DNA of 64,000 bases from Cryobacterium glucosi. Its GTDB lineage: Bacteria > Actinomycetota > Actinomycetes > Actinomycetales > Microbacteriaceae. The DNA is taken from contig NZ_SOFS01000015.1 in assembly GCF_004402235.1 (NCBI RefSeq), positions 231,662 through 295,661 on the forward strand. The letters run 5' to 3'. How positions within the stretch are numbered: the first letter of the stretch is position 1; each line of letters begins with the position of its first letter. This document shows, in pieces, positions 17,317-25,872 of this stretch. A program made the position numbers and the translations under genes. The notes beneath the pieces are model-generated. The model made no database searches and was not told the DNA's origin. It was given only the letters and a program-made list of their open reading frames with translations.

Positions 17317-17802
17317 ATGACTCGCAGCGACATCGGCCCCCACCCGGACTCTTTCGACCTGGAAACCGCCACCACCGAGAACACGAACTATCGAACCGTG
17401 GCCTGGAGCGGCAAGTATTTGCAGGTCACCCTGATGTGCATCCCTGCCGGAGAATCCATCGGACTTGAAATGCACCCCGACACCGACCAGTTCCTGCGCC
17501 TCGATGCGGGCGCCGGGAGGGCACAGATGGGGCCGGAGAAAGACAACCTCGTTTTCGAGCAGGACGTTTCTGACGGGTGGTGCATCCTCGTCCCCGCGGG
17601 CACCTGGCACAACGTCACCAATATCGGTGACGGACCCATGAACCTCTACGTCATCTACGCACCGGTCCACCACGCCGCCGGGAATATCCACAAGACGGCC
17701 GCCGACGCCGCGGCCGACGAAAAGGCCGGAACGGACACACCGCCCGCCTGGACACAGCAACCCGCCTCGTCCCGCCCCGACGAGGAAGCAAGCTCCTCGT
17801 AG
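17317..17802 (+). CDS. Cupin-domain protein
   Basis: 161 aa from ATG 17317 with AAGGAAC upstream. A single cupin barrel is seen: GLEMHPDTDQFLRLDAG is motif 1 (one His, one Asp/Gln pair) and WCILVPAGTWHNVTNIG is motif 2. YVIYAPVHH follows, and the last 40 residues are Ala/Asp/Pro-rich and probably disordered. Small stand-alone cupins of this type are widespread and mostly uncharacterised. Confidence 0.85.
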   Translation: MTRSDIGPHPDSFDLETATTENTNYRTVAWSGKYLQVTLMCIPAGESIGLEMHPDTDQFLRLDAGAGRAQMGPEKDNLVFEQDVSDGWCILVPAGTWHNVTNIGDGPMNLYVIYAPVHHAAGNIHKTAADAAADEKAGTDTPPAWTQQPASSRPDEEASSS

Positions 17803-17829
17803 CGCTCCTGAGCCCTGAGGCGGCGTCCT

Positions 17830-18777
17830 TCAGCGCCAGAACTCGGTAAGCCGCTCCGCACGGACCCGGCCTTGGTCGAATCCGGCCTGGGCGGCGGACG
17901 GGCGCAACGAGACGTCCATGGCCCTGGCGCCGAACAAGTGTTCGGCGCTGCTCTCGGGGAAGATCGTTTCGACGCGGCTGCCGCCTGCGCGCAGCGCGTC
18001 GACCTGGGTTGCAAGATGCAGGCCCCACTCCACCGGCGTCAGTGCCCTGCCGCCGAACGGTGACAGCACCAGCACGCGCTCGTACCCGGCAGCCAGATCG
18101 GCGTTCTCGGCGTTGGACCGGTAACCGCCGTCGATATATCGGCCGCCGCCGATACCGTAGGCGAAGCCACTGCTGGCGGCCACGGCGTCCACCAGATCGA
18201 CCCCGCTGTGCCGGTCGAACACTACCGGCGCACCGGTATCCGCATTGACCGCGGTGATCTGCACCCTTCGTTCGGGCCAGTCGTGGCTGGGCAGGCGCGA
18301 GGCGACGGTGGCGCGCCACCGGGCCTGCACCGCCGGGTCCGATGCCGCAGCCAGGTCGAGCGCAACGGCACCCATTCTGCGGCGCATGTCGGCCGCGTCC
18401 TCGGCGGCGGCGATGATGCGGCGCCGACGTTCCAGGTGATCGGTCACCGGACCACCCTGAGCGCGATGGCCGTCCGAACCGGCCGGGGCGGTGCGCTGCG
18501 CAGACACGGGCACGGGCACGGCGATCAGGGTGGGCGCCAGGAGGTCAGTGGGGTTCGCGCCCGTGAACTGAGCCGCAGCTGTCGCTCCGGCCGAGGTCCC
18601 GATGATGAGATCGGCGTCGGTCACATCGAGACCGGCCTCGTACAGGCCGGCGATGACCCCGATCAGCCATGCGTTACCCGTCGATCCGCCGCCACCGAGG
18701 ACCAGGGCCGTGCGGGAAGGGTGCCGGGAGGCGTCGCGTGAGATCGGCTCCGCATTGTGCAAACGGTGTTGATTCAT
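17830..18777 (-). CDS. Patatin-like phospholipase
   Basis: 315 aa. The oxyanion loop is LVLGGGGSTGNAW, the nucleophile Ser is in IIGTSAGATAA (GxSxG), and the catalytic Asp in YIDGGYRSNAE (DGG). Catalyses acyl-ester hydrolysis of membrane or storage lipids by a Ser-Asp dyad. No signal peptide, so cytoplasmic. The ATG at 18777 has no good ribosome-binding site. A leader-like ORF with a strong one ends 43 bp upstream (copy B of the repeated element), so expression may depend on that leader. Confidence 0.9.
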   Translation of the reverse strand: MNQHRLHNAEPISRDASRHPSRTALVLGGGGSTGNAWLIGVIAGLYEAGLDVTDADLIIGTSAGATAAAQFTGANPTDLLAPTLIAVPVPVSAQRTAPAGSDGHRAQGGPVTDHLERRRRIIAAAEDAADMRRRMGAVALDLAAASDPAVQARWRATVASRLPSHDWPERRVQITAVNADTGAPVVFDRHSGVDLVDAVAASSGFAYGIGGGRYIDGGYRSNAENADLAAGYERVLVLSPFGGRALTPVEWGLHLATQVDALRAGGSRVETIFPESSAEHLFGARAMDVSLRPSAAQAGFDQGRVRAERLTEFWR

Positions 18778-18804
18778 AGTCGTAGCTTTCTGAGAGTGCG
18801 CGAA

Positions 18805-18914
18805 GCGCTCCCCGCGACGGCTACGTCAGTCGCGCGATCGTGAACTCGAAAGGAGCGCCCAGAGTGGACAGTGTGTGCATCGGGCTCACCTCCTCAGATC
18901 GTGTCACGTTCAGG
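18805..18914. repeat. 110-bp dispersed element, copy B
   Basis: Second copy of the element at 15707-15816, gap-free with eight mismatches. On the minus strand it lies directly between a good promoter (18918-18946) and the patatin-like phospholipase gene, which is where a 5' leader would be. Start codon, ribosome-binding site, stop codon and ORF length are all kept relative to copy A. Confidence 0.8.
18821..18880 (-). CDS. Leader-like peptide, copy B (19 aa)
   Basis: Encodes MHTLSTLGAPFEFTIARLT, with GAGGAGGTGA ending seven bases before the ATG and TAG at 18823-18821. Differs from copy A at five residues (A3T, P4L, R8G, A12E, A14T), and most base changes are non-synonymous. The conserved features are therefore length, initiation signal and the GCTCCT segment able to pair with the ribosome-binding site. 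The stop lies 43 bp before the phospholipase ATG. Confidence 0.45.
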   Translation of the reverse strand: MHTLSTLGAPFEFTIARLT

Positions 18915-18917
18915 GGA

Positions 18918-18946
18918 ACTCTACCGGTTCGGGGTCGGCGAGCCAA
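18918..18946 (-). promoter_or_regulatory. Promoter for leader B / patatin-like gene
   Basis: -35 TTGGCT (18941-18946) and -10 TAGAGT (18918-18923) separated by exactly 17 bp on the minus strand. Predicted start near 18911 gives a 5' leader of about 30 nt before the leader ORF. Copy A lacks an equally good match at the same offset. Confidence 0.45.
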
Positions 18947-19024
18947 CCGATGAGCCTCCTGGGAGATCATGCGGCGCCGGTCCTGTCACATCGGGCCCGC
19001 CGCATGCGCCTGAGAACCCGATGC

Positions 19025-19681
19025 TCAGCGTCGAACGCTGTATCGGTGCTCGGGGCGACCGGTCGAACCGTAACGAAGGGTCACGTCGACGTCACCGCGG
19101 GTTGCCAGGGCGGCAAGGTGCCGCTGCGCCGTCGCGCGGGACAGACCGGCACGGCCGGCTATCAGACTTGCGGACGATTCCCCGTCCTGGAGCAGTTCGA
19201 TGAGCAACTTCTCGGTCGTGGACCGCGACACCGACGCGACTCCACCATCCCGCCCGTGCAGCACCCGCTGGGCCCTGTCGATGGAGTCCTGGTCGAGTTG
19301 GCGGTCCTCTGCGACCAGGGTGCGGAACCGGCGATATGCCCCCAGCCGTTCGCTCAACCGCGCGGGTTCGAACGGTTTGATGAGGTAGTCCAGCGCGCCG
19401 GCGCGGAGGGCACGGCGCACGGTGGCGCCATCCGACGCCGCACTGATCATGAACGCGTCCACGTCGATCTCCGCAATGAAGGCGATCCCGTCGCCGTCGG
19501 GAAGGTAGACGTCGCAGATGACGAGGTCGGGAGACAAATCCCGCACCGCCGCGCGCGCGGCCCGCACTCCCCGAACCGGCTCAAGGGCGGTGTAGCCGGT
19601 ACACGCATCGACGATATCGCGATGAAGGCCGCCGACGTGGAAGTCGTCGTCGACGACGAGGACGGAAATCGGATCGGTCAT
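19025..19681 (-). CDS. CitB/DctR-family response regulator
   Basis: 218 aa from ATG 19681. Receiver: VVDDDFHV acidic pocket, LVICDVYLPDGDG phospho-acceptor Asp, DYLIKPF conserved Lys. The C-terminal winged-helix segment SASLIAGRAGLSRATAQRHLAAL is of the type seen in citrate/dicarboxylate regulators. The start overlaps the kinase stop (ATGA). Expected to activate the divergent citrate transporter gene. Confidence 0.92.
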   Translation of the reverse strand: MTDPISVLVVDDDFHVGGLHRDIVDACTGYTALEPVRGVRAARAAVRDLSPDLVICDVYLPDGDGIAFIAEIDVDAFMISAASDGATVRRALRAGALDYLIKPFEPARLSERLGAYRRFRTLVAEDRQLDQDSIDRAQRVLHGRDGGVASVSRSTTEKLLIELLQDGESSASLIAGRAGLSRATAQRHLAALATRGDVDVTLRYGSTGRPEHRYSVRR

Positions 19682-21351
19682 TGTTCTTCTCCTTGTAGTG
19701 GGCGTGCCTGCTCCCCCATGACCCCGGGCAGCCGGGCGCAGAACACGGCACCGTGTCCTTCCCGGCCTCCGGCGTCGACCAGCCACACCTCTCCGCCGAG
19801 GCGCGCCGCGATCTCACGCACGAGCGGAAGGCCGATGCCCCGCCCATGTACCGCGTCCGGGTCCAGGTCCGTGCTCCGCACATCACTGAACACGCGTGCC
19901 CCGTTGGGCACGCCCTGCCCGGAGTCGGCCACGGTCATGACGAGCGTGTCACCGTCGTCGAGCAGCTCCACCTCCACCCAACCCGGCTGCTGACCGCACA
20001 CTGCCGCACTCACCGCGTTCTCAATGAGGTTGGCGAGCACGGTGGCCACATCCTCGGCCGCAGAGACGACCCCGCGCACCAGTGAGTCCAGACCCACCGA
20101 CAGGCGGACTCCGCGCTCACCGGCCTGCGCGGCCTTGGCTTCCACCAGCGACACCAGGAAGGGCTCGGTCAGGTGCTCGCCGGCGAACGGACCGCCGGGG
20201 GTGCGTGACGCCTGCAGCACGTCGTCGAGGTAGCCCCGAGCGTCGGACACGCGGCCCGCATCCATCAAACCGGCCGTCACGTGCAGGCGGTTTGCGAACT
20301 CGTGACGCTGCACCCGAAGTGCGTCGGTCATCGACGCCACGGTTTCCAGCCGATCCGTGAGACTCACGATGTCGGTGCGGTCGCGGATCACCGCGATCAG
20401 GCCCAGGTCCCGATTCGCCCGCGACACCACGTGAGTGTCGATGTAGACGACATGGTTGGCGAGTACGACCGGATCGGCGGCATCCGTTCCCCGCCTTCCC
20501 CGAGACGGCGGCTTCGGCTCACCGGCCAGGGCTGCGACCACCGGCCCCGGCAATTCCAGGTCGCGGATGCGCCGTCCGACCAGGTCCGAGATGCCGAGCA
20601 ATCGCGCGGCCGTCGCGTTGGCGACGGTCACGACGCCGTCCGGTCCGGATGCGAGCACTCCGTCCCCGACGCCGTCGAGCACCGCCGCCTGATTCTGGAC
20701 CAGCGCGGCAAGTTCCTCGGGCTGCAGCCCGAGGGTGAGTCGCTCGAGGCGGCGACGAGTGACGAACGACACGACAGCGCCCAATGCGAGGGCAACGGCG
20801 GCAGCCAGCGCGACGCCCCCCAGCAGCAGGGGAAGCTCCTTGAAGACACTGCTCGGAGCGAATCCGACGCTCACCTCACCCACCGGCGCGCCGGTGGTGG
20901 GATCGCGGACAGGAACTTTTGCGCGAGCTGACTCGCCGAGGGTGCCCGATTCCCACGACACCGTCTCGCGTCCAGCCAGAGCCTCGGCGAACTCTGTGCT
21001 CACCACCGCTCCAAGCAGCTGAGGCTCGGGGTGGGCGAATCGGATTCCGTGATCGTCGGTGATCACGATGAACAGTGCACCGGTATTGGCTTCTGCCGCC
21101 GCGGCGAGGGTTGACAGCGGTCCGCCGCGGAGGCCCGCGTTCGTCGGCGTGCCGACGTCTGCAGAAGCGCGGGCGATGCCCTCGCGCACATCGGAGTCGG
21201 CGGCGACCGTGCGGGCGATCGACAGCGCCGACGCCTCGGCCTCGGCCCGGAGCTGTTGCACGCCGATCCAGACGAACACGCCGGTGCAGATCACGACGAC
21301 CACGCTCACGCAGGCGAGTTGCAGCAGCAGCATCTGCGTCGAGAACCGCAT
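19678..21351 (-). CDS. CitA/DcuS-family sensor histidine kinase
   Basis: 557 aa from ATG 21351 (AAGGGGG upstream), which places the first membrane helix at residues 7-27. An extracytoplasmic PASTA-less Cache/PDC-type sensor (about 30-175) follows, a second helix (about 178-200), a cytoplasmic PAS domain with LASGPDGVVTVANATAARLL, the phospho-acceptor His in RHEFANRLHVTAGLMD, and a HATPase with NLIENAVSA, DSGQGVP and GRGIGLPLV. This is the layout of extracellular citrate/C4-dicarboxylate sensors, consistent with the adjacent transporter. Confidence 0.93.
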   Translation of the reverse strand: MRFSTQMLLLQLACVSVVVVICTGVFVWIGVQQLRAEAEASALSIARTVAADSDVREGIARASADVGTPTNAGLRGGPLSTLAAAAEANTGALFIVITDDHGIRFAHPEPQLLGAVVSTEFAEALAGRETVSWESGTLGESARAKVPVRDPTTGAPVGEVSVGFAPSSVFKELPLLLGGVALAAAVALALGAVVSFVTRRRLERLTLGLQPEELAALVQNQAAVLDGVGDGVLASGPDGVVTVANATAARLLGISDLVGRRIRDLELPGPVVAALAGEPKPPSRGRRGTDAADPVVLANHVVYIDTHVVSRANRDLGLIAVIRDRTDIVSLTDRLETVASMTDALRVQRHEFANRLHVTAGLMDAGRVSDARGYLDDVLQASRTPGGPFAGEHLTEPFLVSLVEAKAAQAGERGVRLSVGLDSLVRGVVSAAEDVATVLANLIENAVSAAVCGQQPGWVEVELLDDGDTLVMTVADSGQGVPNGARVFSDVRSTDLDPDAVHGRGIGLPLVREIAARLGGEVWLVDAGGREGHGAVFCARLPGVMGEQARPLQGEEQ

Positions 21352-21366
21352 CTCCGCCCCCTTGCG

Positions 21367-21407
21367 GCGCATTGAGCAAAATGCGCACAACCAACCATAT
21401 GCGCAAT
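21367..21407. promoter_or_regulatory. Operator cluster between citA-like and citrate transporter genes
   Basis: GCGCATT (21367-21373) - 6 nt - AATGCGC (21380-21386) is a 7-bp inverted repeat, and a third half-site ATGCGCAAT lies at 21399-21407. The repeated ATGCGCA units start 18 bp apart. Located in the 198-bp divergent gap, so a natural binding site for the CitB-type regulator. Confidence 0.5.
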
Positions 21408-21549
21408 ACGTGCAGCAAAGGGAGATACCGGATGCTTCGTCATCGGTCTGCCTAAGCTTCAGGCCATTCGTCATACGCCTCGGCAGTGACTGCCGATCGG
21501 GATTCGCCTGGCTCGGCTGCACCATTCAGACATAGACAAAGGAGTCGAT

Positions 21550-23055
21550 GTGCTCGTCATCCTCGGATTCACCATGATCCTCACCTTCATGGTGCTCATC
21601 ATGACCAGGCGGCTCACGCCGATGGTCGCCCTCATTCTCGTCCCCACGATCTTCGGCCTCTTCGCCGGTGCCGGCCTGGGCCTCGGCGACATGATCATCG
21701 AGTCGATCGGGGACCTGGCCCCGACGGCGGCGCTCCTCATGTTCGCGATCATGTTCTTCGGCATCATGATCGATGTCGGGCTGTTCGATCCCCTCATCCG
21801 GTTCATCACCCGCTTCCTCGGCAACGACCCGGCCAAGGTCGTCCTCGGCACAGCGATCCTGGCCGGCGCGGTGTCGCTCGACGGCGACGGGTCGACGACC
21901 TTCATCATCACGACCTCAGCGATGCTGCCGATCTACCTGCGTCTGGGCATGAGTCCGGTCGTACTCACCTGCGTTGCAGGCCTGATGAACGGCACGCTCA
22001 ACATCGTGCCGTGGGGTGGCCCCACAGTGCGGGCGGCCTCGGCACTCGGCGTGTCGCCGACCGACATCTTCGTGCCGATGCTGCCGTCTCTTGCGACGGG
22101 AGTCATCATTGCACTGGCGTTCGCCTGGTTCCTCGGGCTCGGCGAACGCAAGCGCATCGGGTCGCTCGAATATTCACAGGCTGCGCAGGCGAATGCCGCC
22201 CCGCTGGCGTCGCCCGGCTTCTGGCGCGGCTTCTTCGGCGGCAACCGCGTCGTGCGCGGCACGGAGGTCAGTCCGGGTGCAGCGGCAACCCTGTCGACGA
22301 CCGGCATCGTGACGGTGCGGCCGGGCCAGCGTGTGCCGGTGGGTCACACGGCCCTGGCCGAACAGAAGGTGCTCGACGCCGAAGATCACGACACGATGAT
22401 GGCCGACACGATGATGCGGGCGGATCGTCCGACGCTGCGGCCCAGACTCATTTGGGTGAACCTCGCGCTCACCGTCGCCGTCATGGTGCTGCTCGTGCTT
22501 GATGTCATGCCCTTGGCCTATATCTTCATGGTGGGCACCGGCGTGGCGCTCGTGATCAACTTTCCGAAGCTCCGCAGCCAGGCCGACGAGATCGTCGCGC
22601 ACGCGCCCAGCATCGTCGGCGTCGTCTCGATGGTGCTCGCCGCGGGCGTCCTGGTCGGAGTGCTGAACGGTACCGGGATGGTCACGGCGATGGCCGACTG
22701 GGTTGTCCAGGTCGTGCCGGCATCGATGGGCGAGTTCCTCGCGGTCATCACCGGAGTGCTCTCCATTCCGATGACCTTCTTCATGTCCAACGACGCGTTC
22801 TACTTCGGCATTCTTCCCGTGCTCGCCGAGAGCGCAGCAACCTACGGGATCTCCCCGGTCGAGATGGCCCGCGCCTCGATCATCGGTCAGCCCGTTCACC
22901 TGCAGAGCCCGCTGGTACCGGCCATTCTTCTGCTCGTCTCTCTTGCAGGCGTCAACCTCGGCGACCACCACAGGAAAGTGCTCTGGCGAGCCTGCGTGAT
23001 CTCGCTTGTGATGCTGGTCGTCGGAGTGCTTGTCGGCGCCGTCCCGTTCGGCTGA
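21550..23055 (+). CDS. CitMHS-family citrate:Mg2+/proton symporter
   Basis: 501 aa from GTG 21550, preceded by AAAGGAG at 5-6 nt. About twelve membrane segments. Characteristic motifs are AGAVSLDGDGSTTFIITTSAM and NIVPWGGPTVRAASALGV in the first half, and FFMSNDAFYFGILPVLAE with QPVHLQSPLVPAI in the second, all typical of CitM/CitH. A long polar loop (about 195-290) with ADTMMRADRP separates the halves. Imports citrate, usually complexed with a divalent metal. Divergent from its probable two-component regulator. Confidence 0.93.
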   Translation: MLVILGFTMILTFMVLIMTRRLTPMVALILVPTIFGLFAGAGLGLGDMIIESIGDLAPTAALLMFAIMFFGIMIDVGLFDPLIRFITRFLGNDPAKVVLGTAILAGAVSLDGDGSTTFIITTSAMLPIYLRLGMSPVVLTCVAGLMNGTLNIVPWGGPTVRAASALGVSPTDIFVPMLPSLATGVIIALAFAWFLGLGERKRIGSLEYSQAAQANAAPLASPGFWRGFFGGNRVVRGTEVSPGAAATLSTTGIVTVRPGQRVPVGHTALAEQKVLDAEDHDTMMADTMMRADRPTLRPRLIWVNLALTVAVMVLLVLDVMPLAYIFMVGTGVALVINFPKLRSQADEIVAHAPSIVGVVSMVLAAGVLVGVLNGTGMVTAMADWVVQVVPASMGEFLAVITGVLSIPMTFFMSNDAFYFGILPVLAESAATYGISPVEMARASIIGQPVHLQSPLVPAILLLVSLAGVNLGDHHRKVLWRACVISLVMLVVGVLVGAVPFG

Positions 23056-23081
23056 ACGCGGTTACAACCCGGAAAGCCAGA

Positions 23082-23113
23082 GAGTCCCGGAGACCTGTGC
23101 GTCTCCGGGACTC
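23082..23113. terminator. Bidirectional terminator hairpin
   Basis: GAGTCCCGGAGAC - 6 nt - GTCTCCGGGACTC, a perfect 13-bp stem between the convergent citrate transporter and MarR genes. There is no long T run on either side, as is usual in high-GC actinobacteria. Confidence 0.75.
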
Positions 23114-23150
23114 GTGGTCGGGCCGACGGGATTCGAAACTGAGACCGGGC

Positions 23151-23636
23151 TCAAGTCCTCAGTGGGTCACCGGATGCATCGGAAGCCGATGGGGCCGGTC
23201 GGGCGGCGTGTTCAAACAAATCGCGCAATATGTTGAGTACGGGAATCGCGGACGCCAGAACGTCTTGTTCGGCGGGCGAGAGCATGTCGATGGCCGCGGC
23301 CACGGTCGCCGTGCTCGTCCGGTCGAACCGGTAGAGCATGTCCCTCGCGTGGGGCGTCGCGACGAGTATCGCTGAGCGGAGGTCCCCGGTCGAGGCGCGC
23401 TCAACCAATCCAGCCGCCGTCATGGCTTTCACGAGGTTGCTGACGGTCGGGCGAGCGATGCGGAGAGCGATCGCGGCGTCACGGGTATTGACCGGGCCGG
23501 AGGCGACGAGAACTCGCAGCAGCTCAATCTGCGCTTCGGGGATGTCCGGCAAGTCTTCGGCGGCCCGGGTCGCCCGGGACATCTCCCGACGCAAAGGCCC
23601 GAGCAATCGGGTGAGTTCGGTCGCGATCTCGCTCAC
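23151..23636 (-). CDS. MarR-family transcriptional regulator
   Basis: 161 aa from GTG 23636, chosen because GGAGG lies seven bases upstream. The longer frame to 23675 would run through the operator. Winged helix: AQIELLRVLVASGPVNTRDA, then IARPTVSNLVKAMTAAGLV (recognition helix) and the wing ERASTGDLRSAILV. Divergent from the flavoenzyme gene, with a perfect palindrome between them. Probably senses the enzyme's substrate and represses both genes. Confidence 0.9.
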   Translation of the reverse strand: MSEIATELTRLLGPLRREMSRATRAAEDLPDIPEAQIELLRVLVASGPVNTRDAAIALRIARPTVSNLVKAMTAAGLVERASTGDLRSAILVATPHARDMLYRFDRTSTATVAAAIDMLSPAEQDVLASAIPVLNILRDLFEHAARPAPSASDASGDPLRT

Positions 23637-23662
23637 GGACAGCCTCCGGTATCGATGTAGGT

Positions 23663-23688
23663 TTGCCACAAACATAGGTTTGTGGCAA
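23663..23688. promoter_or_regulatory. Operator palindrome for MarR / enoate-reductase genes
   Basis: TTGCCACAAAC - 4 nt - GTTTGTGGCAA, an 11-bp perfect inverted repeat 26 bp before the MarR start and 66 bp before the flavoenzyme start. Size and symmetry fit a MarR dimer. Confidence 0.75.
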
Positions 23689-23754
23689 TCTCAGTTTAAC
23701 GCGAATTTCAGGAAGCGACCGTTTCCGAAATCGCCCTGAGAGAAGGCCCTGACG

Positions 23755-25761
23755 ATGCTTGAAGAAAAATACCTCGTCCTATTCGAACCCCTGAAAATTA
23801 AGAACCTGGAGATTAAGAACCGCTATGTGATGGAGCCGATGGGCCCCGGCGGATTCTGCGACGAACAGGGCGCCTACACGGAGCGTGCCGCGGACTATTA
23901 CGTGGAGCGAGCCAAGGGTGGCGCCGGTCTCATCATTACGGGTACGACGATGGTCGAGAACGAGGTCGAGGTCTGCTCCCTGCCCTCCCTCCCCTGCGCC
24001 ACGTTGAACCCGAACCACTTCATCCAGAACGCGAAGCAGATGACCGAGCGTGTGCACGCATACGGCGCCAAATTCTTCTGCCAGCTGACCGGAGGCTTCG
24101 GCCGCGTGTCGATTCCCTCCATTCTCGGCAAGACGGCCATTGCTCCATCACCCATCCCCCACCGCTGGATCGACGGAGTGGTCTGTCGCGAGATGACCGT
24201 TGACGAGATCCACTACATCGTCAGGAAGTTCGGTGAGGCCGCCCTGGTCTGCAAGAAAGCCGGGTTCGACGGTGTCGAGATCCATGCCCTCCACGAGGGC
24301 TACCTGCTCGACCAGTTCGCGATCTCCTTCTTCAACCAGCGCACCGATCAGTACGGCGGATCGCTGGAGAATCGCCTCCGATTCGCGACGGAGATCGTTC
24401 AGGAGATCAAGAAGACCTGCGGCGCGGATTACCCGGTCTCCCTGCGCTTCGGCCTCAAGTCGATGATCAAGGACTGGCGCCAGGGAGGACTCCCCGGCGA
24501 GGAATTCGAGGAAAAAGGCCGCGACATCGAAGAAGGCATCGAGACGGCCAAGGCCATGGAGGCTGCCGGCTACGACTGCCTCAACGCGGATGTCGGCACC
24601 TACGATTCCTGGTACTGGACCCACCCGCCGATGTACCAGGCCAAGGGCCTCTACCTGCCATACAACGAAATCCTCAAGCGCCACGTCGACATCCCCGTGA
24701 TCACAGCCGGACGAATGGAAGATCCCGACCTCGCCTCGGACGCCATCCGGAACAAACAGACCGACTTCATCGGCATGGCCCGCCCGCTCCTCGCCGACCC
24801 CGACATCCCCAACAAGATCCGTGCGGGCAAGTACAACACGGTCCGCCCGTGCCTGTCCTGCCAGGAGGCCTGCATGGGCCGTCTGCAGCACTTCACGTCG
24901 ATCTCCTGCGCCGTGAATCCGGCCGCCGGTCGCGAGAAGACCTACGCCCTCGAGCCCGCGGTCACCAAGAAGAAGATCATGGTGGTCGGCGGCGGGGTCG
25001 CCGGTTGCGAAGCAGCCCGCAACCTCCACCTGCGCGGCCACGTCATCGACGTGTTCGAGAAGTCCGATCACCTCGGCGGCAACCTCATTCCCGGCGGAGC
25101 GCCTGACTTCAAGGAAGACGACCTCGCTCTGGCCCGGTGGTACACCAACGAACTGGTGACCATGGGCATCCCCGTTCACTACAACACCACCGTGACCCAG
25201 GAACAGGTTGAGGCCGGCGACTACGACTGTGTCATCATCGCCACGGGCTCCAAGCCCAAGCGCATGACCCTCGAGGGCTCCGACAGGGTCTTCACGGCGG
25301 AAGACGTCCTGCTCCTGAAGGAAGACGTCGGCGAATCAGCCGTGATCATCGGTGGAGGCCTCGTTGGCTGCGAGCTGGCCTTGTGGTTGGAGGGCCTGGG
25401 CAAGAAGGTCACTCTGGTTGAATACCAGCCGGACATCCTGCAGCTCGGTGGCCCACTCTGCACCGCGAACTCCGACATGATCCGGGACCTCATCGCGTTC
25501 AAGAACGTCGACCTGGTCGTGAACAGCATGGTAACCGGCGCCCGCGATGGCGGCTTCGTCATCAAGGACCGCGAAACCAACGAGGAGACGGTCCTGATGG
25601 CGGATTCGGCAGTTGTGGCCGTCGGCTACGTCTCGGAGCGCTCACTGTACGAGGAGCTGCGCTTCTCCGGTCCCGAATTGCACCTGATCGGAGATGCTGG
25701 CGAGGTCTCCAGCATCATGTACGCCATCTGGAATGCCTATGAGGTCACGAAGAACATCTGA
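23755..25761 (+). CDS. 2-enoate reductase-like FMN/4Fe-4S/FAD oxidoreductase
   Basis: 668 aa. Residues 1 to about 360 form an Old-Yellow-Enzyme TIM barrel (FEPLKIKNLEIKNRYVMEPMG; GVEIHALHEGYLLDQF; SLENRLRF; TAGRMEDPDLA; FIGMARPLLADP). A 4Fe-4S site follows in CLSCQEACMG plus the later Cys of ISCAVNP. The C-terminal third carries two dinucleotide folds, VVGGGVAGCEAARN (FAD) and IIGGGLVGCELALW (NADH). This is the layout of 2-enoate reductase, BaiCD/BaiH and 2,4-dienoyl-CoA reductase: electrons pass NADH-FAD-FeS-FMN to a C=C bond. AAG/GAG-rich codon use and a family centred on anaerobes suggest transfer. Regulated by the divergent MarR gene. Confidence 0.9.
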   Translation: MLEEKYLVLFEPLKIKNLEIKNRYVMEPMGPGGFCDEQGAYTERAADYYVERAKGGAGLIITGTTMVENEVEVCSLPSLPCATLNPNHFIQNAKQMTERVHAYGAKFFCQLTGGFGRVSIPSILGKTAIAPSPIPHRWIDGVVCREMTVDEIHYIVRKFGEAALVCKKAGFDGVEIHALHEGYLLDQFAISFFNQRTDQYGGSLENRLRFATEIVQEIKKTCGADYPVSLRFGLKSMIKDWRQGGLPGEEFEEKGRDIEEGIETAKAMEAAGYDCLNADVGTYDSWYWTHPPMYQAKGLYLPYNEILKRHVDIPVITAGRMEDPDLASDAIRNKQTDFIGMARPLLADPDIPNKIRAGKYNTVRPCLSCQEACMGRLQHFTSISCAVNPAAGREKTYALEPAVTKKKIMVVGGGVAGCEAARNLHLRGHVIDVFEKSDHLGGNLIPGGAPDFKEDDLALARWYTNELVTMGIPVHYNTTVTQEQVEAGDYDCVIIATGSKPKRMTLEGSDRVFTAEDVLLLKEDVGESAVIIGGGLVGCELALWLEGLGKKVTLVEYQPDILQLGGPLCTANSDMIRDLIAFKNVDLVVNSMVTGARDGGFVIKDRETNEETVLMADSAVVAVGYVSERSLYEELRFSGPELHLIGDAGEVSSIMYAIWNAYEVTKNI

Positions 25762-25774
25762 TCGTCATCAGTGG

Positions 25775-25810
25775 AGGCCCCCATCCCGCGTGAGCGTGGG
25801 TGCGGGGCCT
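25775..25810 (+). terminator. Terminator after enoate reductase gene
   Basis: AGGCCCC (25775-25781) pairs with GGGGCCT (25804-25810). An inner CATCCC/GGGTG pairing extends the stem. It begins 13 bp after the stop codon. Confidence 0.65.
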
Positions 25811-25872
25811 TCACCGTGATTTGTGCGGTGACGAGCGCGTCATCTGTGCCTGTTCGCTGATCGCCATCGTGT

